Made by a program: the position numbers and the translations under genes. Below, in pieces: positions 18,452-26,642 of a stretch of 64,000 nucleotides of DNA. Each line of letters begins with the position of its first letter. The stretch's first letter is position 1. The DNA comes from Thermoflavimicrobium dichotomicum (GTDB taxonomy: Bacteria; Bacillota; Bacilli; Thermoactinomycetales; Thermoactinomycetaceae), in the NCBI RefSeq assembly GCF_900114055.1, contig NZ_FORR01000018.1, positions 1-64,000 on the forward strand. The letters are read 5' to 3'. The notes beneath the pieces are model-generated. The model had not been told where the DNA came from. It was given only the letters and a program-made list of their open reading frames with translations, and searched no databases.

Positions 18452-19366
18452 TCACACCGGAAATTTCACTTCCGTGTAACGTCTTAATACTTCGCAAATT
18501 TCCTGTTGCAATTCTTTGGAAGGCAAATCCATTGGCAAACGCAATTTTGGGTAAATTTTGCCCATCATCGCCAATGCCGCTTTAACCGGTCCAGGATTGG
18601 TATCCTTGAAAAGGACATCATTCAGGGGCATGAGTTCAAAATGGAGATCCTGTGCTCGTTTGACATCTCCCTGTGCCCAGGCATTGTACAGCTCGGCCAC
18701 TCGATCTGGAACAACATTGGCCGTTGCACTAATATATCCAGCTCCACCGATGGCGAGCATCGGATAACACAATAATTCAATGCCGGAATATAACAGAAAG
18801 TCTCTTCCACAATACCAAAGCACACGATTAACATGCTCAAAATCCTTGTTGGATTCCTTCACGCCGATAATATTGGGACAATCTTCCCGAAGACGGGCGA
18901 GTGTTTTGGCTTCCAAATTGACAGCTGTTCGTCCGGGGATGTTGTAGATAATAATCGGAAGGTCAACAGAGTCTGCTACTGCTTTGAAGTGTTGATAGAG
19001 GGCATGTTGTGAAGGGCGGTTATAGTAAGGAACAATCACAAGAGCGGCATCTGCTCCCATTTCCTGTGCCAGCTTGGTGAGATAGAGGGTTTCCTGATGG
19101 TTTGTGGAGCCTGTCCCAGGAACAACCGGAACACGACCCCGACTCGTTTTGATGGCGATTTCCATAACCCGTTCCCGCTCTTCCAATGTTAACGAACTGG
19201 GCTCACCCGTGGTTCCTGTCACGGAAATCGCATGACTTCCACTGGCAATATGCCATTCGATCAATTCGACCAAAGCGGTTTCATCGATACTGTCATCTTC
19301 GCGAAATGGGGTGACAATCGGAGCAATGGAACCACGTAATTTTTCTTTTGCTTCACTCAGTCGCAC
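18452..19366 (-). CDS. DapA-family aldolase of the hpa operon
   Basis: A 304-residue dihydrodipicolinate synthase-family TIM barrel with GTTGEPSSLTLEER, the Tyr-containing VPYYNRPSQ and the Schiff-base lysine in GVKESNKD. In Gram-positive hpa clusters a DapA-family member sits where E. coli has HpaI (2,4-dihydroxyhept-2-ene-1,7-dioate aldolase), and I infer that job. A true dapA role in lysine synthesis is less likely inside this operon. Start taken as GTG after AAAGGGGAGGTTCGC; the frame extends further up to 19447 without a better site. Confidence 0.8.
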   Translation of the reverse strand: MRLSEAKEKLRGSIAPIVTPFREDDSIDETALVELIEWHIASGSHAISVTGTTGEPSSLTLEERERVMEIAIKTSRGRVPVVPGTGSTNHQETLYLTKLAQEMGADAALVIVPYYNRPSQHALYQHFKAVADSVDLPIIIYNIPGRTAVNLEAKTLARLREDCPNIIGVKESNKDFEHVNRVLWYCGRDFLLYSGIELLCYPMLAIGGAGYISATANVVPDRVAELYNAWAQGDVKRAQDLHFELMPLNDVLFKDTNPGPVKAALAMMGKIYPKLRLPMDLPSKELQQEICEVLRRYTEVKFPV

Positions 19367-19470
19367 GCGAACCTCCCCTTTGGCACTTTCAATGATGCTG
19401 GAAAAGAGCGGCACAGCGATTCCAAGCCACTGTGCCTTAAACCGCACTTACTCCCGATTCGGTCTTCATT

Positions 19471-20148
19471 TCATGAATGAAAAATACTGGTACCCTGTTT
19501 CTTCATGTGATTGAAAAACTTCACCATATTCATCTTATGTTCACGGGCAAATCTTTCAATTTCATCAAAGGGTCGCTGATTTTTCAGCATGGAAATAAGT
19601 TGATCATGCTCTTGAACGGACTGTTTGGCACGGACGGGAATAAACAGGGAACCCATTCTGCGGATTGAATCGAGCCGACTCCAGGTTTGGCGAATGTTTT
19701 CAATCAAATATTGATTTTGGCAGTATTCATAAATCTGATCATGAAATGTGCGGTTCAATTGACCAAAGCGAACAAAATCAAATTCCTTGAGTGCCTTTTT
19801 CATCGCTTCATTCAAATCCTGCAGTTTGGCGATTCTCTCGAATGGAAATGCAAGCGAGCTCAAAGCCGTTGCATAACCTTCCATCACCGCCAGAACCGAT
19901 AGCGTCTCTACATACTTTTGTTCATCGATGGGTGTAACAACGGCCCCACTATACTGCTTGTACTCAATCAGGCCATCCGCTTCCAGCTGACGGATCGCCT
20001 CTCGTACCGGAATGGCACTTAAAGACAGCTCCTTGGCAATTTGACTGATGACAATGCGATATCCTGGTGAATAAGTTCCATCCAAAATACGAGAACGCAA
20101 AATTTGATAAGCATATTGTTGTTTATTGACAGGATTTTGTTTTTTCAT
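19471..20148 (-). CDS. GntR/FCD-family transcriptional regulator
   Basis: A 225-residue regulator with an N-terminal winged helix (AYQILRSRILDGTYSPG, LSAIPVREAIRQLEADGL) and an FCD ligand domain. It is the first gene of the hpa operon and probably represses it until an aromatic acid binds. The start ATG is only six bases after a good -10 box and has no ribosome binding site, so the message may be leaderless. A TTG start at 20217, preceded by AAAAGGGATCGAA, is the alternative but would add 23 residues unlike the family. Confidence 0.85.
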   Translation of the reverse strand: MKKQNPVNKQQYAYQILRSRILDGTYSPGYRIVISQIAKELSLSAIPVREAIRQLEADGLIEYKQYSGAVVTPIDEQKYVETLSVLAVMEGYATALSSLAFPFERIAKLQDLNEAMKKALKEFDFVRFGQLNRTFHDQIYEYCQNQYLIENIRQTWSRLDSIRRMGSLFIPVRAKQSVQEHDQLISMLKNQRPFDEIERFAREHKMNMVKFFNHMKKQGTSIFHS

Positions 20149-20154
20149 ATCTTT

Positions 20155-20183
20155 ATCATATATGAAATCATATATGATTTCAA
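20155..20183 (-). promoter_or_regulatory. Promoter with overlapping palindromic operator of the hpa operon
   Basis: Minus strand: -35 TTGAAA (20178-20183), 17-bp spacer, -10 TATGAT (20155-20160). The spacer and -10 are made of overlapping ATCATATATGA repeats, a palindrome typical of GntR-family operators. Binding there would block polymerase, so autoregulation by the GntR protein is likely. Confidence 0.65.
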
Positions 20184-20224
20184 GAATATTAATAGAAAAT
20201 GTGTAAGATAAATACAATTCGATC

Positions 20225-20280
20225 CCTTTTCTATTTCAGAAAAAGTCGCTCAACCAGAAAAGGAAAACCGGGTTTGTCAA
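20225..20280 (+). repeat. Dispersed repeat R, copy 3 (truncated)
   Basis: Keeps the right half of R: CAACCAGAAAAGGAAAACCG then GGTTTGTCAA. The left arm is degenerate (CCCTTTTCTATTTCAG) and the loop is short. Immediately followed by an S element. Confidence 0.8.
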
Positions 20281-20287
20281 CAACCTC

Positions 20288-20412
20288 AGAGAGTCTACCA
20301 CTCTCCGAGGCTATACTGATCCGTTTCTCCCGCGCTTCAGGATGGGTTCCTTCCTCCGTGACAACTTCTGTACCATCACAGTTACTCCATAAGGAACCCA
20401 TCCTCCGCTTCC
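20288..20412 (+). repeat. Dispersed repeat S, copy 3
   Basis: Starts AGAGAGTCTACCACTCTCC, then TTTCTCCCGCGCTTCAGG, GGGTTCCTTCCTCCGTGAC and AAGGAACCCATCCTCCGCTT. With R copy 3 it fills the gap between the GntR gene and the Sel1 protein gene. Confidence 0.85.
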
Positions 20413-20445
20413 TTTCATTTTCCATTCGCGGCCTCTCTCTTAAAG

Positions 20446-20483
20446 AAAAAACCAACTTCCCTCATTCCAATGAGAAGCTGGTT
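20446..20483 (-). terminator. Terminator after the Sel1-repeat gene
   Basis: Minus strand: AACCAGCTTCTCATT paired with AATGAGGGAAGTTGGTT and followed by TTTTTC. Confidence 0.75.
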
Positions 20484-20521
20484 AATTCATCCAAAAATGG
20501 ATCGAACCGTTTCGGTTCCCG

Positions 20522-21187
20522 TTATTTGACTATTTTAAATAGTACCATAACAGCTACGATAAAAAGAATCCCCAGTATGTATATCTTGCTGGATTTTTTC
20601 GCTGGCTCTTTGGCTCTCGCCAATACAAGCCTTGCTTCATTGGAACCTCGATCAGCCGCTTTTTGTAACCACATTTCTCCTTCGGTTGTGTTTTGCGCCA
20701 ACACCTCTCCTTTAAGCAAAAAATACCCCAGCTGGTACATCGATGACACATCGCCGGCTTCTGCTGCTTTTCTTAGCCATTTTTCGCCTTCTGCCACGTT
20801 TTCCTGATCCAATAAAAGCCAGCTCAAGCTTTTCATGGATTCCAGATCACCAGCTTCAGCCGCTCTTCTTAGCCACATTTCTCCCTGTTCCTCATTTTTG
20901 GCTACACCTTTGCCTTGGGAATAATAGTGGCTTAACTGCTTCATCGCAGCAATACTTCCCGCATCAGCCGCCTTGGTCATCCATTCGATCCCTTCCAGTA
21001 TTTGCTCTTTTCCTTCGATGAGGTATTTTCCCCATTCATACATGGCTTCCACATACTCTGCTTCTGCCGCCTGCTGAAGTAACTTCACACCTTCTGCACG
21101 ATTTTCGGGATCATTTAAAAGTTTTTTCGCTGAATGGAACAATTCTTCAATATCTTCGGAAGCGCTTGTTTTTTTAGACTCTGTCAT
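20522..21187 (-). CDS. Sel1-like repeat protein with C-terminal membrane anchor
   Basis: About 221 residues made of five or so Sel1/TPR-like repeats (recurring W.KAAEAGD..SM..L pattern, for example WLRRAAEAGDLESMKSL and WLRKAAEAGDVSSMYQL) and a single C-terminal membrane helix (IYILGILFIVAVMVLFKIV). Such proteins scaffold protein complexes; here the tail would hold it on the cytoplasmic face of the membrane. The ATG follows AGAAGGGAGATCGAG. It is a single-gene unit. No partner is suggested by the neighbours. Confidence 0.8.
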   Translation of the reverse strand: MTESKKTSASEDIEELFHSAKKLLNDPENRAEGVKLLQQAAEAEYVEAMYEWGKYLIEGKEQILEGIEWMTKAADAGSIAAMKQLSHYYSQGKGVAKNEEQGEMWLRRAAEAGDLESMKSLSWLLLDQENVAEGEKWLRKAAEAGDVSSMYQLGYFLLKGEVLAQNTTEGEMWLQKAADRGSNEARLVLARAKEPAKKSSKIYILGILFIVAVMVLFKIVK

Positions 21188-21361
21188 CTCGATCTCCCTT
21201 CTCACTTTCTCAACAAACTATTTCATTTTTGTAAACGCTCCAGTCATTGGATATAAGGATAAGTGTATGAATTCCCTTTACTTCTTGTTAAATATCTATT
21301 TTATTATATACTAATTTTGTAACTTAACTGTACTAAAAAACCAAAAAATATTCAAAGAGCA

Positions 21362-21403
21362 CAAAAACGCCGAACGAGGGAGAAAACGCCCTACGTTCGG
21401 CTT
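21362..21403 (-). terminator. Terminator after yvgN
   Basis: Minus strand: AGCCGAACG ... CGTTCGGCG with an inner AGGG/CCCT pairing, followed by TTTTTG. Confidence 0.85.
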
Positions 21404-21441
21404 ATATACTCATCTTTCAGGATATTTTCAGGGGCTCCATG

Positions 21442-22272
21442 TTAAAAATCAAAGTTGTCCGGATCCGGACCAAAGCGATGGTTTTTATTTAAACGGTCGA
21501 TTTTTTCCATATCTTCAGGAGAAAGTTCAAAATCAAAAATCTGGGCATTTTCTACAATCCGATGTTCTTTGACTGATTTGGGAATGGTCACTACTCCTTT
21601 TTGCAGATCCCAGCGCAAGACAATTTGCGCAGGTGTTTTTTTGTATTTTTGGGCCAATGCCTGAATCGTTTCATCCTGGACCACATGTCCTTGCATGAGT
21701 GGGCTCCATGCTTCCAGTTGAATTTGCTGTTCCTGACAAAAGGCCAGTAATTCTTCCTGCGTGAGATAAGGATGAAACTCGACTTGATTGACCGTAGGCT
21801 TCACTTCACAGTCAGCCAAAAGATCCTCCAAATGATGTATCTGGAAATTGCTGACACCAATGGCCCGTACCAGACCATCCTTATATAATTTTTCCAAAGC
21901 TTTCCATGTATCTTTGTATTTTCCTTTCACCGGCCAGTGGATTAAATACAAATCTACATATTCTACCCCTAACTTCTTCCGGCTTTCTTCAAAGGCCTTC
22001 AAAGTAGAGTCATAGCCTTGATCAGCATTCCATACTTTGGTGGTGATAAAAATATCTTCACGGGGAATCCCTGATTCTTTGATGGCTTTTCCCACTCCGG
22101 TTTCATTCTTGTAGGCAGCCGCTGTATCGATACTGCGATAACCGGAACGGATGGCCGCTTTTACTGCTTGCTCTACTTCTTCTCCTTCTTTCGTTTTCCA
22201 CACACCCAGGCCAAGCCATGGCATTTTTACGCCATTGTTAAGCAGGGTCGTATCATGAATGGATTTAGCCAT
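21442..22272 (-). CDS. yvgN: Aldo/keto reductase (YvgN-type glyoxal/methylglyoxal reductase)
   Basis: NADPH-dependent reductase of small carbonyl compounds. 276 residues, very close to B. subtilis Yvg[13 protein letters not shown] (catalytic Asp and Tyr), [13 protein letters not shown] (catalytic Lys), [16 protein letters not shown] (His), [11 protein letters not shown] and [10 protein letters not shown] for the cofactor. The ATG follows AGGTGAATACAT. A single-gene unit in a neighbourhood of tRNA genes; likely carbonyl detoxification. Confidence 0.92.
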   Translation of the reverse strand: MAKSIHDTTLLNNGVKMPWLGLGVWKTKEGEEVEQAVKAAIRSGYRSIDTAAAYKNETGVGKAIKESGIPREDIFITTKVWNADQGYDSTLKAFEESRKKLGVEYVDLYLIHWPVKGKYKDTWKALEKLYKDGLVRAIGVSNFQIHHLEDLLADCEVKPTVNQVEFHPYLTQEELLAFCQEQQIQLEAWSPLMQGHVVQDETIQALAQKYKKTPAQIVLRWDLQKGVVTIPKSVKEHRIVENAQIFDFELSPEDMEKIDRLNKNHRFGPDPDNFDF

Positions 22273-22375
22273 ATGTATTCACCTGTTCCTTTCATATCGT
22301 TTGATTATGGTGTACTTGAAAAAGTTTATTATATTTCTATTTTTATTGTAACATTTTTTTTAAAATATGAACAAC

Positions 22376-22413
22376 AAAAAACCACCGACACAGCGATATG
22401 TGTCAGTGGTTTT
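22376..22413 (-). terminator. Terminator of the five-tRNA cluster
   Basis: Minus strand: ACCACTGACACA ... TGTGTCGGTGGT followed by TTTTTT. It follows tRNA-Arg closely. Confidence 0.85.
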
Positions 22414-22417
22414 TGCC

Positions 22418-22494
<77 letters not shown>

Positions 22495-22499
22495 ATGGT

Positions 22500-22574
22500 T
22501 GGAGCGGAAGACGGGATTCGAACCCGCGACCCTCGCCTTGGCAAGGCGATGCTCTACCCCTGAGCCACTTCCGC
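22500..22574 (-). tRNA. tRNA-Gly (anticodon GCC)
   Basis: 75 nt, minus strand, GCGGAAGTGGCTCAGGGG start, anticodon loop TTGCCAA (GCC), encoded CCA. Five bases from tRNA-Arg. Confidence 0.97.
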
Positions 22575-22584
22575 AAAGAAGAGA

Positions 22585-22660
22585 TGGTGACCCGTAGGGG
22601 ATTCGAACCCCTGCATGCCAGCGTGAAAGGCTGGTGTGTTAACCGCTTCACCAACGGGCC
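22585..22660 (-). tRNA. tRNA-Glu (anticodon TTC)
   Basis: 76 nt, minus strand, GGCCCGTTGGTGAAGCGG start, anticodon loop CTTTCAC (TTC), encoded CCA. Confidence 0.97.
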
Positions 22661-22679
22661 ACAATCAAAAAGCCAACCC

Positions 22680-22755
<76 letters not shown>

Positions 22756-22760
22756 AAATC

Positions 22761-22837
<77 letters not shown>

Positions 22838-22890
22838 ATATGCTTCTGTTTTCTCTTGTTTTCTCCGTTTTATGTCGCTCACAGGTATAT

Positions 22891-22919
22891 AATTTAACAT
22901 GATTTTATAATGAATGCAA
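22891..22919 (-). promoter_or_regulatory. Sigma-A promoter of the five-tRNA cluster
   Basis: Minus strand: -35 TTGCAT (22914-22919), 17-bp spacer, -10 TAAATT (22891-22896), then ATATACCTGT as in the first tRNA-Ile leader. Confidence 0.55.
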
Positions 22920-23011
22920 TAGTTTTTTTAAAAAAATCTTTTTGGCCATGCATTCGATTCCATCGCCAAGGTTGCCCCTTCATGGAAGCAACCTGGCAGT
23001 ATTTTTGAGAT

Positions 23012-23497
23012 TTATTTCAATCGCACTTTCAATACTGGATGATGTCCAGCCTGCACATCTCCTTGTGCCAATACCTGCAGATCCTCTACAAGTTCCATAT
23101 TATTGATCACCATAGGGGTTACGATCGAACATCCAGACTCTTCAATGACATCCAAGTCAAACTCAATCAATAATTCCGATTTTTTTACCTGTTCACTGAC
23201 CCGAACCCGTGATTTAAATCCTTCCCCATATAATTTAACCGTATCCAGGCCAATATGAATAAGAACTCTCAAGCCGTTTGGATTCTGTATACATACAGCA
23301 TGGTGCGTATCAAATAAATGAGAAATCACTCCATCCATGGGTGCAACCGCTTTCCCTTCTGCCGGTATGATCGCAATGCCATCACCGACCATCCGCCGGG
23401 AGAACACCATGTCTCCCACTTCATCCAATGAAATCACCTTTCCTGTTACGGGGGCAACCAAAGTGATCCACTTATCCTCTTGCTTTCTTCCTGTCAT
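23012..23497 (-). CDS. PTS glucose-type IIA domain protein (Crr/YpqE-like)
   Basis: A 161-residue free-standing IIA-Glc protein, which relays phosphate from HPr to a IIB domain. Visible motifs: VAPVTGKVISLDEV at the start, FDTHHAVCI and the active-site histidine block VLIHIGLDTVKL, then EFDLDVIEESG and the tail P.V.NN. The start is the ATG eight bases after GGAG; a GTG three codons upstream is too close to that site. No PTS permease lies beside it, so it must serve a IIBC encoded elsewhere. The leader 22838-23011 holds only the tRNA promoter. Confidence 0.9.
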   Translation of the reverse strand: MTGRKQEDKWITLVAPVTGKVISLDEVGDMVFSRRMVGDGIAIIPAEGKAVAPMDGVISHLFDTHHAVCIQNPNGLRVLIHIGLDTVKLYGEGFKSRVRVSEQVKKSELLIEFDLDVIEESGCSIVTPMVINNMELVEDLQVLAQGDVQAGHHPVLKVRLK

Positions 23498-23912
23498 TTG
23501 ATCCACTCCAGTTCATTTGTCTCTTTTCATGGAAGAAAAACAATCCTGGCAACAAGTGAAAACTTTTATATATCTATCTATCAACCATCCATTATGCAAC
23601 GTATTAATTATATTTTCATATATTTAACATTTCAATGATCAATTTAAATTCCCTTTATTCCGTGGATATTTGTACAAAGGAGATCGTCCAGCTTGTTGAT
23701 AGAGTATCCATCGTATGTTTGTCAACAGACCTCAACACTATAAGAGGGATTTAATAGAGGTTATCCGCAGGCTGAAAAAATACAGTGGGTTCTCCACTTT
23801 TTAACCTATTGTTCATACACGATAAACATTATTTTGCAAAAATATGTAGGTATCATACAGTGTGCAGCCAATTCTTTGAGATAAAATCTCCAAAAATGAA
23901 AGGCGGGAAAGG
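23498..23912. other. Intergenic stretch between divergent genes
   Basis: About 415 bp of AT-rich sequence between the divergently read IIA and TelA-like genes. It must contain promoters for both, but I cannot assign boxes with confidence. A weak hairpin AGTGG-GTTCT-CCACT with following T residues lies near 23784-23802. No open frame of note and no R or S element. Confidence 0.5.
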
Positions 23913-24848
23913 ATGAGTGAAAACCAATCTTCCACTTTTTCAGAACAAAACAGAGAAAAATGGATTCATGCGATAAACCTGAATGATATCGACTCCATGA
24001 TCCACGATGGTACTCAAATTCAAAAAGAAATGATCATCTTTATTGAAAAAATATTAGCTTCTATACGTGTGATCGATCAACTTCATTTTGCTGATCTCTT
24101 GACGGGGCTACTAAAGGAAGTGGAATCGATCGATCTTGAGCGGTTAAACCGAACCCGTCATTTTGCTTTTCTTCCCGTGATCAACAAGCTGTGGAATCCC
24201 ACCAGGAAGTGGATCGTTCAATATCAAAAGAAACAACAGCAAATAGACAGATTCATTCACCAACTGGAACAATCCAGAACGCTGTTGATCCAATATACAG
24301 AAAAGCTCCAGGAACTAACCATCCAAAATCACGATTTTTATCACCAACTCACCTTCATGATTGAGGCCGGTGAACAGACTTTAAAAGAAATAACGCAGAT
24401 AAAAATTCCCCATCTTCACGAACAAATCAAGCATGCCAAAAACAGACATCAACAAACACAAGAGCTGCATCGCCTCATTAACTTCGTGCAGCAGTTCGAA
24501 AAAAAACTCTACGATTTAAAACTGAATCGCCAAATCCCTCTACAGGTGGCTCGTCAACTCAAGAGAATCTACCCAAATAACCAAGCTTTCGCTGAACAAA
24601 TTCAAGCATCGGTTATAAGTACTTTTCTCTTATGGAAAAAACAATGGGAACTTGCCATGACCATCATGAATGAAAAAAGAATCATCCCATTGGAAGACCT
24701 AAAAAAATCCCAACAGGAGATAATTTCATCCTTAATTAAAACTATTCATATAGAAAAGGAAGGAAGAAAAAAGCGTAAAGATGTGGAAGATGAATTATAC
24801 AAAATTGGTGAAGAAATAAGAGAAAGCTGGAAGCAAACCCCTGTATAA
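23913..24848 (+). CDS. TelA/YaaN-like toxic anion resistance family protein
   Basis: A 311-residue, almost wholly helical, coiled-coil protein. The middle (LPVINKLWNPTRKWIVQYQ, QQIDRFIHQLEQSRTLL and TFMIEAGEQTLKEI) follows the pattern of TelA/YaaN proteins, whose role in tellurite or other stress tolerance is poorly defined. It is shorter than the usual 360-390 residues, so the match is to a divergent or trimmed member. The ATG follows GGCGGGAAAGG. A monocistronic unit with its own terminator. Confidence 0.6.
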   Translation: MSENQSSTFSEQNREKWIHAINLNDIDSMIHDGTQIQKEMIIFIEKILASIRVIDQLHFADLLTGLLKEVESIDLERLNRTRHFAFLPVINKLWNPTRKWIVQYQKKQQQIDRFIHQLEQSRTLLIQYTEKLQELTIQNHDFYHQLTFMIEAGEQTLKEITQIKIPHLHEQIKHAKNRHQQTQELHRLINFVQQFEKKLYDLKLNRQIPLQVARQLKRIYPNNQAFAEQIQASVISTFLLWKKQWELAMTIMNEKRIIPLEDLKKSQQEIISSLIKTIHIEKEGRKKRKDVEDELYKIGEEIRESWKQTPV

Positions 24849-24894
24849 AATGTAAAACCTCCCGACTTCATCTCATCGGAAGGTTTTACATTTT
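24847..24894 (+). terminator. Terminator after the TelA-like gene
   Basis: Arms AAAATGTAAAACCT.CCGA and TCGG.AGGTTTTACATTTT around CTTCATCTCA; the 3' arm ends in TTTTATGTTT. The first bases overlap the stop codon. Confidence 0.85.
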
Positions 24895-25197
24895 ATGTTT
24901 CCGTTTTTCTTCGGGAAGATGATGGTAAGATCAGAAGAGACTGGTGGAGACTGAAGACTGCTAGCCGCTGTAAGGCAGCTTTTTTCTTTGTCTTGCCACC
25001 TTCGCACTTTGATCTCCAAGCATTATTATGGATCTTTTGGGGTAATTCATATTTTAAAGACGTATTCATGAAATCATGCCATTGCAATCCATCTTGGGAA
25101 ACATGTTGAGTTACCACAAGGACAAGAAGGATACAAGATCAGCTTTATTTTTTGAATAGACTGTTTCATTTGACATTTGAGGAGGATATTAGAGCCC
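24895..25197. other. Gap without a recognised gene
   Basis: About 300 bp. A 74-codon minus frame runs through most of it but has no recognisable domain or ribosome binding site, and I do not call it. A short hairpin with a T-run (CCGCTGTAAGGCAGCTTTTTTC) sits near 24966. Confidence 0.4.
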
Positions 25198-25404
25198 ATG
25201 TCAGATGTATGGGGTGTCATATTCATTATTGCAGGTTTCATACTGGTTATCTACAATTTCACCGTTGTTTATCGAAAAGAAGGCGTGAAGGAGACATGGA
25301 AAAAAATCTTTTTCCTATTTCTGGAAACTGCGTCTTATGGAGGGGTCGGCGGTTTGGGAATGTTGCTGATTCTATTGGGAGTTATATTCGTTTTTGTATG
25401 GTAG
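25198..25404 (+). CDS. Small two-helix membrane protein
   Basis: 68 residues: MSDVWGVIFIIAGFILVIYN (first helix), a basic loop YRKEGVKETWKK, and a second glycine-rich helix (GGVGGLGMLLILLGVIFVFVW). No family recognised. The ATG lies twelve bases after GAGGAGG, a long spacing; a TTG within the site at 25177 is unlikely. Codon pattern and membrane periodicity favour a real gene. No operon partner. Confidence 0.55.
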   Translation: MSDVWGVIFIIAGFILVIYNFTVVYRKEGVKETWKKIFFLFLETASYGGVGGLGMLLILLGVIFVFVW

Positions 25405-25441
25405 AAACGGAAAAAATAAGGATTTTGAGTAGCAAGCATCG

Positions 25442-25576
25442 GTGATTTGGTGTTCTGCCAGGCAGATGCCAAATCGCTATTTAATGATGGCAGAGAACAA
25501 CGAGAAGAACGTTCAATGTCAAATAAAAAACAAGCGATTTGGTATCTTAGTATAGCTGGAAAGAATACCAAATCGC
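25442..25576. repeat. Iterated hairpins built on the word GATTTGGT/ACCAAATC
   Basis: Two successive inverted repeats share the same stem word: GATTTGGTG ... GCCAAATC (25442-25472) and GCGATTTGGTAT ... ATACCAAATCGC (25534-25576). The second has a perfect 12-bp stem. Lacking a T-run, they are not clear terminators, though their place between convergent genes would suit one. Confidence 0.6.
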
Positions 25577-25588
25577 CATGATGAAAAA

Positions 25589-26383
25589 TCACATTTCTTG
25601 TGCAGAAGAAGCATTTGTTGATCCGGAACCTCCTGAGCCTCCAGATTTGTAAAGGTATCCAGGTGGATAAGTTGTAACCGACTGAGTACCAGACTGAGTT
25701 CCAGGTTGAGTACCACCACCAAGCTGAGTACCACCACCTGGTTGGCCGGGTGTCTGGTTGGTAGGTGGTGGATTGGTTGAATTGTTACCTGTTCCCGGTT
25801 GTGTAGAGGGTGGTTCGGTGGTAGCAGGATCCGTTGGTGGTTCGTTGGTTGAAGGCGGATCGGCTGTTGGATTTTCATCCGAATTTGGTGGTTGAGTATT
25901 TGGATCTGTGTTGTGATCCTGATTGGGTGTTTGTTGGAGAGGATCGATAATGACCTGGTTTGTTATCCCTATTCCGTACATCACATCAACCACATCGCCA
26001 TAGGTGTACCAGTCATCTGTTCCGTAGTGAGCATCCAGAGCTTTTACAAAATAACCGGCGTCTACCAGGATTTGATAGCCATTGGATCTCCATTGTTGCA
26101 AAATACTTTCAACCACGCTGTATTTTTGTTTTTCCTTCTCTTCTTTTTGGGTGTGATCAGTCTGTTTGGGGGCGAGTGCAACAACCTGAGGGACAGGTTT
26201 TTCAACTGCATTTTTCTTGTTTTGCGGCTCTTTTTTGGAAATCTGAATGGGTTTATATACTTTTTCATCGACGGATACCAGAGGGGATTTGCTTTTGGTC
26301 TGTTGATAGTAAATATATCCTGCACCTGAAAGAACAACAGCGATGACCATCCCGATGAAAATAAAGAAGAGGTTTTTTCTCAT
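25589..26383 (-). CDS. Membrane-anchored protein with Pro/Thr-rich tail
   Basis: 264 residues: an N-terminal signal anchor (NLFFIFIGMVIAVVLSGAGY), a charged linker, a compact region of about 60 residues (SVVESILQQWRSNGYQILVD ... DVVDVMYGIGI) and a long low-complexity tail rich in P, T, Q, N and G (PPSTNEPPTDPATTEPPS type repeats, then GGGTQ repeats). The tail probably crosses or reaches into the cell wall. The ATG follows GAGGTGGGACATC. Function not recognised; an exported wall-spanning or spore-surface role is a guess. Confidence 0.65.
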   Translation of the reverse strand: MRKNLFFIFIGMVIAVVLSGAGYIYYQQTKSKSPLVSVDEKVYKPIQISKKEPQNKKNAVEKPVPQVVALAPKQTDHTQKEEKEKQKYSVVESILQQWRSNGYQILVDAGYFVKALDAHYGTDDWYTYGDVVDVMYGIGITNQVIIDPLQQTPNQDHNTDPNTQPPNSDENPTADPPSTNEPPTDPATTEPPSTQPGTGNNSTNPPPTNQTPGQPGGGTQLGGGTQPGTQSGTQSVTTYPPGYLYKSGGSGGSGSTNASSAQEM

Positions 26384-26598
26384 GATGTCCCACCTCTCGC
26401 TGTGAACCTCTTTTTCTATATGGGAGCTTTTGAACTTCCAGTTTTATCGTTTTTCATTTATTGATCAGATCAAACAATTCCATTAAAATGACAAATCAGA
26501 CATATTCTATTCTATCACAACTGTAAAGAAAATGGCTACCTGCAAATTTCAGTTTTACAAGGAAAAATATTGGGGGATCTCTTACCATTTTAACTTAA

Positions 26599-26628
26599 AG
26601 CCCTATCCCTTCCCTAATGGATAGGGCT
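26599..26628 (-). terminator. Terminator after the DUF3862-like gene
   Basis: Minus strand: AGCCCTATCC ATTAGGGAAG GGATAGGGCT, a perfect 10-bp stem, then TTAAGTT. Confidence 0.7.
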
Positions 26629-26642
26629 ATATATATTTTCTT

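Noticed and set aside
24893-25117. 74-codon minus-strand frame after the TelA-like gene
   Set aside because: No ribosome binding site or recognisable domain, and it begins inside the terminator region.
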